Shown here: positions 7,575 to 15,500 of the stretch, piece after piece
How the letters are laid out: the number at the start of each line of letters is the position of its first letter
Position numbering within the stretch: the stretch's first letter is position 1
Source of the DNA: CAYMLL01 sp964390645
Lineage (GTDB): Bacteria > Planctomycetota > UBA8108
Direction of reading: 5' to 3'
Assembly: GCA_964390645.1 (NCBI GenBank)
Contig: CAYMLL010000176.1
Span: forward strand, 1 to 15,768
Length of the DNA stretch: 15,768 bases
Notes under the pieces: generated by a model
The model's database searches: none
What the model was told of the DNA's origin: nothing
The model's input: the letters and a program-made list of their open reading frames with translations, nothing else
Position numbers and translations under genes: made by a program

Positions 7575-8852
7575 TCAATCCATCAGCAGTCGCGGAACCC
7601 ACAGCACCAGCTCGGGAAAGAGCGTCATGAGCACCAGCACGACCACGTTCGCGGCGAGAAAGGGCAAAGCCGCCCGGAAGATCCTGCCGATGCGGAGACC
7701 CGACACCAGCGAGCACACGTTCAGGCAATTCCCGACCGGCGGCGTGCACGCCCCGACCGCCAGCCCCGACACGAGGATGACGCCGAACAGCACAGGGGAG
7801 ACTCCCGCCTCGAGAACAGCAGGCAGGAAGACAGGCGTCAGCAGGAGGATGGCCGGACTGACGTCGACGAAGGTCCCGGCAGCCAGGACGATCGACGAGA
7901 TCACGAGGAGCATGGCGACCGGCGGCAGGTCCAGCGCCACGACGAGGTTGGCGACCTCGTCGGGAACACGCTCCAGCGCCAGCACCCAGATGAAGACCTG
8001 GGACATCGCGATGATCATCATGATCTTCGCGCTCGTCAGGATCGACGAGCGCAGCGCACGATGGAACCCGGCAAGCGTCAGACGTCGAGTGACGAGGAAC
8101 CCGACGCAGAGCGCGTAGAGCACACCCAGTCCGGCCGACTCCGTCGCCGTCGCGATGCCGAGCACCACGGTACCGACGACGAAGATCGGCATGATGACGA
8201 TGTACGAGGAGCGCAGCGCCTCGACGATCACCCGGGATCCCGTGAAGCGGGCATCCTCCTTCGGATACGCGCGTCTGCGCGCGATCAGGTAGGCGAACAC
8301 GAGCTGCAGCACGCCGACCAGAACTCCGGGAATCAGCCCACCGAGAAACAGGCGTCCGACCGACTCCTGCGCCGTGACCGCGTAGATCACCATCGGGATG
8401 CTGGGCGGGATGATCATGCCCATCGTGGACGAGGCGACCGTGATTCCCGCCGCGAAGTCCCGGGGATAACCACGCTTCTCCATCTCGGGAATCAGCACGG
8501 ACCCGATCGACGCGGTGTCGGAAGCGGATGATCCCGAGATGCCGCCGAACAGCATGCTGGCCCCCACGTTGACCAGACCGAGGCCTCCCCGCACCCGACC
8601 GACGAAGACGAGGCAGAAGCTGATCAGGCGCTCCGTGATACCGCTCGCGTTCATGATCTGTCCCATCAGGATGAACAGGGGCAAGGCGATGAGCGCGTAG
8701 GAGTTCATCCCGGAGAACAGCCGCTGCGGCAGGACGACGAGCAGCTCGGGCTGCACGAAGACGAAGTAGGTGCAGGCCGACAGGCCGAGCGCGTAGGCGA
8801 CGGGAATCCCCAGGACGAGCATGAGCGCCAGCGTGACGAGGAGAAGCGTCAT
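7575..8852 (-). CDS. dctM: TRAP transporter large permease subunit, DctM family
   Basis: 425 residues and almost entirely hydrophobic, with about 12 membrane helices, the family's usual size. Conserved landmarks are IALPLFILMGQIMNASGITERL near residue 55-75, LFGGISGSSASDTASIGSVL, IPEMEKRGYPRDFAAGITVASS, MIIPPSIPMVIYAV and GACTPPVGNCLNVC. It is the ion-coupled translocation subunit of a tripartite ATP-independent periplasmic transporter, working with the DctQ and DctP proteins encoded just upstream. The start is the ATG at 8850-8852, which forms an ATGA overlap with the dctQ stop and has a very strong GGAGGAGAGGA ribosome site. An in-frame upstream extension to 9038 is Arg-rich, overlaps dctQ and is not real. 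This is the last gene of the operon. Family assignment is secure; the substrate is not encoded in this subunit. Confidence 0.96.
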   Translation of the reverse strand: MTLLLVTLALMLVLGIPVAYALGLSACTYFVFVQPELLVVLPQRLFSGMNSYALIALPLFILMGQIMNASGITERLISFCLVFVGRVRGGLGLVNVGASMLFGGISGSSASDTASIGSVLIPEMEKRGYPRDFAAGITVASSTMGMIIPPSIPMVIYAVTAQESVGRLFLGGLIPGVLVGVLQLVFAYLIARRRAYPKEDARFTGSRVIVEALRSSYIVIMPIFVVGTVVLGIATATESAGLGVLYALCVGFLVTRRLTLAGFHRALRSSILTSAKIMMIIAMSQVFIWVLALERVPDEVANLVVALDLPPVAMLLVISSIVLAAGTFVDVSPAILLLTPVFLPAVLEAGVSPVLFGVILVSGLAVGACTPPVGNCLNVCSLVSGLRIGRIFRAALPFLAANVVVLVLMTLFPELVLWVPRLLMD

Positions 8853-9361
8853 TCCTCTCCTCCCCCGTCGTCGGAGCCGGAGGCGCTCCCGGCGTTGCCT
8901 CGTGCGGTGGCGCTGTCGAGAAGCCGCAGCAGGCAGTACACGACCGCGAGTCCGCTGCCGATCGGCACACTGAGCTGGGCGACGACCCGTGGCAGCTCCG
9001 TGCTCGGCATCAGGAAGTCGCCGGTCGTCCGGATCCACTCGACGCTGTACCAGGCCATCACGGCGTTGAGCAGCGCCACGAGGAGCAGCCCGATGGCGTC
9101 CACGAGCCGCCTTCGCACGCCGCTCAGCGTCCCGGTGTAGAACGAGATAGCGATGTGCTCCCCGCGCCCCACCGCAACCGCCGCTCCGATCGCCGTGGAA
9201 TAGACGAAGAGGACCGTGATCAGCTCGTTCGCACCGGTGATCGACGAGTTGAAGACGTAGCGAAGCACCACGAGGGTGACGACGATCAGAAAGACCGCGA
9301 CAAAGCAGAGCACCGCCAGCGACTCGAGCAGCCGGTTGAGCACGGTCTCGAAGGTCTTCAT
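8849..9361 (-). CDS. dctQ: TRAP transporter small permease subunit, DctQ family
   Basis: 170 residues with four membrane helices at about 12-34, 46-66, 87-108 and 128-148. This is the usual topology and length for the small TRAP membrane subunit, which partners the large permease. The family-like stretch GANELITVLFVYSTAIGAAVAVGRGEHI (about 43-70) covers the end of helix 1 through helix 2. The C-terminus is a Gly/Ser/Asp/Glu tail. The gene overlaps dctP by four bases (ATGA at 9358-9361) and dctM by four bases (ATGA at 8849-8852), so the three subunits are translationally coupled and should be made in concert. Sequence conservation in this family is low; the call rests on topology, the short motif and strict context. 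Confidence 0.93.
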   Translation of the reverse strand: MKTFETVLNRLLESLAVLCFVAVFLIVVTLVVLRYVFNSSITGANELITVLFVYSTAIGAAVAVGRGEHIAISFYTGTLSGVRRRLVDAIGLLLVALLNAVMAWYSVEWIRTTGDFLMPSTELPRVVAQLSVPIGSGLAVVYCLLRLLDSATARGNAGSASGSDDGGGEE

Positions 9362-10431
9362 CGCCCCGCCTCCTCCCCTCTCGCTACCCTCCTGGCGCTC
9401 TCGACGTCCTCCATCGAGAAGTCGCCCTTCTGCACCATGCGCTCGTAGACCGGACGGACCGCGTCGCGGAAGGGCTCGAGGTCCTCGCCGGAGACATGGT
9501 TCACCTCGAGCTTCCGCGAGAGCAGCTCGATGTACTCGACCTCCTTCTGACGATTCAGGCGATCGCTGAGTGCGATGGTCTCCCGCGCCACGACATCGAA
9601 CTCGCGCTGGAGATCGTCCGGCAAGCCGTCGTACCAGGTCAGATTGACCAGAAAGGGATCCGGTCCCGTGGCGTAGTTCGTGATCGTCAGGTATTTCGAG
9701 ACCTCGTGAATCTTGAAGTCCCAGATGTTCGACGGAGCGTTGTCCTGACCGTCGACGACGCCGGTCTGCAGCGCCTGGTAGACCTCGACGTACGACAGCT
9801 CCTGGGGATTCGCGCCGAAGGCGAGAGCCGTCCGGACGTAGACGTCCTGCATCGGGACCCGCATCTTCAGGCCCTTCAGGTCGTCCGGATGTCGTATCGG
9901 CCGCACCTTGTTCGTGTGCGCGCGAAAGCCCTGCGAGATCCCGGTCGCGGGTACGTGAAAGCCCCTGTGTCGGGCCCGACGGTTGACGCCGTCCATCAGG
10001 TCGCTGTTCACGAGCCGCAGCGCCTGATCCCAGTCGTCGACGAGAAACGGCAGGGTGAAGAGATTGAACTCGGGGTTGGCGTCCGCGAAGAAGCCCCCGC
10101 GTGTTCCCTGCAAGGCTCCGGTCGCCACGAAGTCCATCAGCTCGCGCTCGTTTCCAAGGACGCCGCCGAGGTAGAGCTCGACCTGGATCCGTCCGCCCGT
10201 ACGCCTCTCGAGCTCCTTCTCGAAGAACAGCATCGACTGGCTGCGGATCGCGCCCAAGGGCTGCTCGTGCGCGTACCTGAAGACGAAGGAGCGCTCATCT
10301 CTGGAGCAAGAGGCGGTCGCCACCGCGAGCAAGACGAACGAGAGTCCCCACGGAAGGAGCGAGGTCCATCGTCGGAACGGGCCGCACGGCCCCGTACGCT
10401 CCGGCGGGTTCGGATGGTCGCGAGCTGGCAT
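9358..10431 (-). CDS. dctP: TRAP transporter solute-binding protein, DctP family (lipoprotein-like)
   Basis: 357 residues. A long basic/Pro-rich leader is followed by a hydrophobic segment (about 26-40) ending TASC with a candidate lipidated Cys at 42, so the receptor is probably tethered to the membrane. DctP-family landmarks are FRYAHEQPLG at the mature N-terminus, DDLKGLKMRVP with Arg191 (the family's carboxylate-binding arginine), and EVYQALQTGVVDGQDN at 216-231. DctP proteins bind organic or sugar acids outside the membrane and deliver them to DctQM. The start is the ATG at 10429-10431, six bases after the stop of the upstream isomerase-like gene, with a GAGG ribosome site overlapping that stop. 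Context with a hydroxyacid dehydrogenase suggests an aldonate- or hydroxyacid-type substrate rather than plain C4-dicarboxylate; this is an inference. Confidence 0.94.
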   Translation of the reverse strand: MPARDHPNPPERTGPCGPFRRWTSLLPWGLSFVLLAVATASCSRDERSFVFRYAHEQPLGAIRSQSMLFFEKELERRTGGRIQVELYLGGVLGNERELMDFVATGALQGTRGGFFADANPEFNLFTLPFLVDDWDQALRLVNSDLMDGVNRRARHRGFHVPATGISQGFRAHTNKVRPIRHPDDLKGLKMRVPMQDVYVRTALAFGANPQELSYVEVYQALQTGVVDGQDNAPSNIWDFKIHEVSKYLTITNYATGPDPFLVNLTWYDGLPDDLQREFDVVARETIALSDRLNRQKEVEYIELLSRKLEVNHVSGEDLEPFRDAVRPVYERMVQKGDFSMEDVESARRVARGEEAGR

Positions 10432-10437
10432 GCGACC

Positions 10438-11340
10438 TCATTCAGCGCGAGCCGGTGCGGAAGCGAGGACATCCTGGCCGAAGAGCTCCTTGAAGCGGCC
10501 GACGGATGCCTTGAAGCCGGCCTCGAAATCGCCGCCTTCCGGACGGTAAACACTCTCGAGGGAGATGATGCCGTCGTAGCCGTCGGCCCGGAGATCGGCG
10601 GCCAGGGGCTCGAGGTACGGCGTCATGTCTCCCTCCCCGAGCTCGCAGAACTCGACGGTGGCCTTCGGCATGTCGACGAGGGCGTCCTTGATGTGGACGT
10701 GACCGATCGCGTCGACGCCCAGCGCACGATACCCATCGGGATGAGCAGGCTCGTTCGCGTAGAGGCTGTTGCACGGGTCCCAGAGGATCTTGAGGCGACT
10801 GCTGCCGAGATCGTCGACGAGCTTTCGACCCAGGTAAGCGGACGGGACCATCGCGTTGTTGCCCGTCTCCAGGACGAGGGTCACTCCCTCGTCCTCCGCA
10901 AGCTGCACGGGAGCCGCCAGCAGCCGGAGCAACCTGTCCCAGGCTCCCCTGGCGACGACCCAGTGCTCGGCGCCGCCTCGACCGAAGAGGATCATCTCGC
11001 GCCGAAAGCTCATGATACGGACGAGGTCGGTTCCGAACGCCTTCGCCGTCTCGATACAACGGCGCAGTCCGTCCATGTGCGCGGAGTGCTGCGGGTCTGC
11101 GACCTCCGTCTGCCCGACGAGCATGCCGACGAAGTTGTGCCGGGATATGCAGGAGACCTTGACGCCGTAGGACTCGACCAGCGCCTTCGCTCTGGCCATC
11201 TCGTCATCGCTGAGATCCCCGACCTCCCGGTCCCAGAGGTGCTGCAGCTCCGCGTACTGGAGCCCCGCGTCGGTCATGACCTCGAGAGCGTGCTCGAAGT
11301 CCCGGCTGATTCCGTCGGTGATCACACCCAGCTTGGCCAT
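10438..11340 (-). CDS. Sugar phosphate isomerase/epimerase family (xylose isomerase-like TIM barrel)
   Basis: 300 residues, the usual size for the AP-endonuclease-2-like TIM-barrel enzymes that isomerise or epimerise sugars and hydroxy-oxo acids. Metal-ligand positions typical of the family are visible: Glu158 in LVLETGNN, Asp188 in ILWDPCN, His214/His216 in GHVHIKD and Glu262 in IISLES. The N-terminus KLGVITDGISRDFEHAL fits the first barrel strand. The ATG at 11340 has a GAGAGGAAGAG ribosome site, 22 bases after the dehydrogenase stop, and the dctP start follows six bases after this stop. Relatives include hydroxypyruvate isomerase, 2-oxotetronate isomerase (OtnI), IolE/IolI and ketose 3-epimerases. 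Sequence alone does not decide among them. The neighbouring dehydrogenase and TRAP genes argue for a cytoplasmic step in sugar-acid catabolism. Confidence 0.9.
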   Translation of the reverse strand: MAKLGVITDGISRDFEHALEVMTDAGLQYAELQHLWDREVGDLSDDEMARAKALVESYGVKVSCISRHNFVGMLVGQTEVADPQHSAHMDGLRRCIETAKAFGTDLVRIMSFRREMILFGRGGAEHWVVARGAWDRLLRLLAAPVQLAEDEGVTLVLETGNNAMVPSAYLGRKLVDDLGSSRLKILWDPCNSLYANEPAHPDGYRALGVDAIGHVHIKDALVDMPKATVEFCELGEGDMTPYLEPLAADLRADGYDGIISLESVYRPEGGDFEAGFKASVGRFKELFGQDVLASAPARAE

Positions 11341-11362
11341 CTCTTCCTCTCTGTACGTTTCC

Positions 11363-12256
11363 CTACTCCCAGGTGACTTCCGTGCCCGCGATCTGCTCGA
11401 GCAGCTTGACGATCGACCAGTTGTCCTCGTCCGGAAACAGCGAAATCCCGGACTGGAAGAGCTCGTTGGCCGCCGCCGTCGTGAACATGCTGACGCCGCT
11501 CTTGCGCGCCAGGTTCATGCTGATGCCGAGATCCTTGTACATCGTGCCGATGTGGCTGCCCGTGTCCTTGAAGGACCGATCCATGATGAGCCTCGCGCAG
11601 TTCTCCAGCAGCGGACTCCCCACCCCACTGGACGTGAAGACCTCGTAGAGCACCTTCCCTTCCACCCCGGCCTTCGACCCGAGCACCAGGGACTCGAAGA
11701 TCGCCGTGAAGGTCGCTCCGATGAACGCTTGAAGCGCTGCCTTGACGGTCTGCCCCTTGCCCACGTCTTCTCCGACATGGAAGATTTTCTCGCCGACGGC
11801 CTCGAGGACGTCGAGATGAGACTCGAATACATCCCCCCTCGCCGCCGCCATCAGGGTCAGCGTGCCGCCCTCGGCACCGCTCTTCCCGCCGCTGACGGGG
11901 GAGTCGATCAGCTCGATGCCCCGCTCGGCGATGGTCCCGGCGATGCCTCGAATCTCGTCGGGCTCGATCGTCGCCGAGACGATGATGGTCGAGCCGGGCC
12001 GCAGGGTCGTGAGCAGTCCGTCCTCGCCGCGAACGACGTCGTCGACCTGCCGCCCGTTCAGGACCATGACGAAGACGACGTCGGAACCGGCGCCGACCTC
12101 GGCAACGCTGCCGGCAGGCGTCCCTCCGTTCTCCTCGAGCATGCGACGGCGCTCCTCGCGAAGATCGAAGCCCGTCAGCTGAAATCCCCTCCCGATGATG
12201 TTCCTCGCCATCGCGAGGCCCATGTCGCCGAGACCGACGACGCCCACGCGCTTCAT
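11363..12256 (-). CDS. NAD(P)-dependent beta-hydroxyacid dehydrogenase (HIBADH/GarR/LtnD family)
   Basis: 297 residues, full length for the family. The N-terminal Rossmann motif is GLGDMG (G8-x-G10-x-x-G13), the substrate-site motif is DSPVSGGKSGAEGGTLTLM (118-136), and the catalytic-type Lys172 sits in GKGQTVKAALQAF. The C-terminal all-helical half follows (FESLVLGSKAGV, KDLGISMNLARKSGV). These enzymes oxidise or reduce 3-hydroxyacids such as 3-hydroxyisobutyrate, tartronate semialdehyde/glycerate or L-threonate. The residues after Lys172 are A-A-L-Q, not the N-N pair usual in HIBADH and GarR, which from memory is closer to the L-threonate dehydrogenase branch. It is the first gene of the operon, with a GGGAGAAGAG site before its ATG. 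The substrate is unproven. Confidence 0.92.
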   Translation of the reverse strand: MKRVGVVGLGDMGLAMARNIIGRGFQLTGFDLREERRRMLEENGGTPAGSVAEVGAGSDVVFVMVLNGRQVDDVVRGEDGLLTTLRPGSTIIVSATIEPDEIRGIAGTIAERGIELIDSPVSGGKSGAEGGTLTLMAAARGDVFESHLDVLEAVGEKIFHVGEDVGKGQTVKAALQAFIGATFTAIFESLVLGSKAGVEGKVLYEVFTSSGVGSPLLENCARLIMDRSFKDTGSHIGTMYKDLGISMNLARKSGVSMFTTAAANELFQSGISLFPDEDNWSIVKLLEQIAGTEVTWE

Positions 12257-12558
12257 TCGCTCTTCTCCCGGATGATCGCCCTGTGGCCGGATCCTGGCTT
12301 CCCGGCGCTCGTCACCGATCGTCGGTCCTCGAGACGGCGCCCCGCGACGGAGCCATCGCTAGCCGGCTCGGACCGCAAAGATCCTATCCGATGCCCGGAG
12401 GCTTTTGGATGGGCTCCGATCGGACCGGGCCGGGCTCGAGACCGCGGCCCGCCACGCGGACCTCGAGCCGGCCCCCGGCAACCGACCCCGGTCCTCCCGG
12501 AATCCCGTGCCGAGGATCCGGCCGATGACGTCGGGCCAGACCCTCGCGGGACCGTCGT
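12257..12558. other. Intergenic region upstream of the TRAP operon
   Basis: This 302-base gap lies between the stop of the lectin gene and the first gene of the TRAP operon, both on the minus strand. It should contain the lectin transcript end and the operon promoter and any regulator site. The dominant feature is the long hairpin at 12427-12474. No clear -10/-35 pair is visible on the minus strand, as is common in GC-rich planctomycete-like DNA. No credible open frame is present. Confidence 0.5.
12427..12474 (-). terminator. Long GC-rich stem-loop between lectin gene and TRAP operon
   Basis: 12427-12440 and 12462-12474 pair over 13 bp with one bulged G (arms around CTCGAG). Inside the loop CCGCG (12442-12446) pairs with CGCGG (12455-12459), continuing the helix. 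This is the strongest inverted repeat I found in the window. It lies 85-132 bases past the lectin stop in the direction of transcription. There is no U-tract after it, so it is either a non-canonical terminator, an mRNA-end stabiliser or a leader structure for the downstream operon. Confidence 0.4.
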
Positions 12559-15500
12559 TCAGCAACCGGGGAAGTCGACGCAATCGAGCGCGTCCTCGGG
12601 CGCGGCCGGGTCAGGTCCGCACGGCTCTGCCGGCGGCCCCGGATCGGCGGGCGCAGGACCGCCCAGAAACAGCAAGCCGAGAATCGCGACCGCGTCCGTG
12701 AGCTGGACGGTGCCGCTGTTGTCCGCGTCCGCCGCATCCATGCACGCCGGCGTCGCCCCTCCGGTGAACAGGAAGTTGAGCACGAAGACGCCGTCGGTGA
12801 GCTGCAGGTCGCCGCTGCCGTCGGCGTCGCCGCGGTGGAAGACCGGCGCCGAGTCGTCGTTGACGACGACCTGTGTGGAACACCTGACGCTCGCCCCCTC
12901 GTCGTCGCAACGCTGGTCGTCGTCGACCGTCACCGTGACCGTCCACGTCCCCGGCGTCAGTTCGAGGTCAGCCGTGCTGTCGCCGACCGCGGGACCGGAA
13001 CGCAGAGTGACCCCGGCTTCGCTCCGCGCCTCGAAGGTGTAGCGGATGCTGTCGCCGGTTCCATCCGTGGCGGTCGCGGTGAAGGTCCAGGCCCCGGCGA
13101 CATCGCCCTCGGGGCCGCTCGCGACGAGCTCGGAGCACGCCGTGTCCCCGAACTCCGCGTCGCCCTCCTGCGGACAGACGAAGTCGGAGGGCTCTCCGGA
13201 GACCTGCACCTCCGCGAGCGACAGATACTGGCCGCCCGGCAGGAGCGCGACGCGCACGATCCGCCCCTCGTCACCGCCCACGTCGATCTCGAAGCCCTCC
13301 AACGAAGTGTCGGGGAACGTGAAGTCGGTGAAGAAGTCATCTCCGAAGACCTCGTCGCGGTTCTCGTCGAGGATCGAGACCCGGAGGTTCGTCAACCGCT
13401 CGACGCAGCAGTCGGTGCGGTTCCACAGCGTGATCGTGTCGATCGAGAAGCTGTCGAGAAGGTCGACCTCCCACCACGGCTCCGGATCTCCGGTCGCGGT
13501 ATGTGTGACCGAGCCGCCGTTGTACACGCCGTTCGTGTTGCCGTCGACGGCTCTCGAGGCCACGCCGCCGAATCCTGTCGTCGACTGTGTCGCCGGCTTC
13601 CCGAGGGAGACGTTGTCGGGATCGCCCGCGATCTCTATCTCGGTCGTGCAGACCGCATCGTCAGCGACGTCGTCGCAGAACCTCGGGTCGTCGTCGACCG
13701 TGACCGTGATCGTCCACGTGCCGACTCCCAGGTCGAAGGTCGCACGGTTGCCGAGCTGAGGACCGACGACGCGGGTCTCCACACCACTGTCGGCGGTGAA
13801 CGTGTAGCTGGGGAGGTCGCCGGAGTCGTCGGTGCCTTCCGCAGTCACGACGTACCTGCCGACACCGCCGTCCTCGGGTGCCTCGACCGTCATTCCCTCG
13901 CAGTGCGAGTCACCCTCCGGCGGACAGTCCTGGACACCGAGCACCTCCACCTCGGCGAGGGACAGAATCCACGGCTCGTCCAGGTTGCCCGTGCCGCCGG
14001 AGCCGGAGAGGTCCTCGTCCGGCGTTCTCTCGACGCGGACGAGCTGCCCGCTGACGACGCCGCCGAGCTCCTCGATCAGGTCGATGGACAGGACGTCCGG
14101 ACCGACCTGCTCGACGCTGCCGCCGAGCTCGTTCTCCGGATTCAGGAGCTCGGACTGGTACACCTCGTCACCGCCGGCGTCGAGGATGGTGACCGTGATG
14201 TCGCGCAGACGCGACGCGCAGCAGTTGCTCCGGTTGTGGAGGTTGATCGTCGCGAGCTCGTGGACGCCGCCCAGATCCACCTCCCAGGTCGCCGGGCCGT
14301 CCCCCGACAGCGTGTGCGTGAAGTTGCCCAGGATGCCATCGACGGCGAGCTCCGGACCGAAGGCGCCGAGGGTCGACGACTGGGTGACCGCCGCCTCGGG
14401 CCGCGCGGCGAGGTTGGGGCTCGGCGGCGGCGGCGGCGGCACCTCGCCCTCGCCGTGGACCTCGACCTCGGCCAGGGAGAGGAAGAACTGGCCGGGAAAG
14501 TCCTCGGGAGTCCCGAGACGCTCGACCCGCACGATCTTCCCTTCCGCCTCCCCCGCGTCGATCTCGAATCCCTCGAAGAGCGTGTCCGGAGCGTCGAATC
14601 CGTCCGTGAAGAAGTCCTCGCTCCAGACCTCGTCCCGGGCGACGTCGAGCACGGAGACGCGGAAGTTCGTCAGGCGTCCGATGCAGCAGGCGTCGGTACG
14701 GTTCCACAGCACGATCGTGTCGACGACGGTGTCGTCGGCCTCGAGGCGGACCTCCCACCACGGCGCGGGGTCCCCCGCATCGGTGTGGGTCACCGAGCCG
14801 TTCCCGTACACGCCACTGGTGTTCCCGTCGACGGCCCGCGACGGCTCACCCTCGTACCCCGTCGTCGACTGGATCGCGACGGCGCCGCGCGCGAGATTCA
14901 CACCCGTGACGACGAGCTCCGCCGGGTCGCTCGTCACCTCACCCTCGTCGTTGCTGACGACCACCCGGTAGACGCCCGCATCGTCGAACGCGGCGCTCTC
15001 GATCGACATTGCCGCGTCGGTGGCTCCGTCGATGTCGGCGTCATCCTTCGACCACTGGTACGCCAGGGGCGCCGAGCCCAGCGCCTCGACGCCGATCTCG
15101 ACGCTCGCCCCGACCTCGACGCGCCCGGCGGCGGGCTGTCGGACGATGACCGGCGGGACGCCCTCCGCCGGTCCGTACACTTGCACCTCGGCCAGGGAGA
15201 CGAACATCTCCCCGGCGTCGTTCGGGCCGAGGCTGTCGACCCGGACGAAGCGCCCCTCCGTCCCGTCCGCCAGCGCGATCTCGAGGTCGGGATCCGGAAA
15301 GCCGACGAGGTCGGTGAAGAAGTCCTCACCGTGCTCCTCCTGCTGGTCGACGTCGAGGATGCTGACGCGGAAGTTCTGCAGTCGACTCGGGCAGCAGTCC
15401 GTCCGGTTCCACAGCACGATGCGCTGGAGCACACGGGACTCGCCCAGGTCGACCTGCCAGTACGGCGCCGGATCGTCAGGCGCCGTGTGGCTGATCGAGG

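Noticed and set aside
7186..8970. 594-codon minus-strand open frame
   Set aside because: Out-of-frame shadow of dctM; Arg/His-rich with no domain, while the dctM frame shows clear family motifs.
9496..11376. 626-codon plus-strand open frame
   Set aside because: Antisense to dctP and the isomerase-like gene; it is the mirror of their codon bias and has no recognisable motif.
11276..13042. 588-codon plus-strand open frame
   Set aside because: Antisense to the dehydrogenase and the end of the lectin gene and spans their intergenic region; no motif.
13832..14971. 379-codon Ser/Thr/Pro-rich plus-strand open frame
   Set aside because: Mirror of the lectin domains on the opposite strand; composition is an artefact of the antisense frame.
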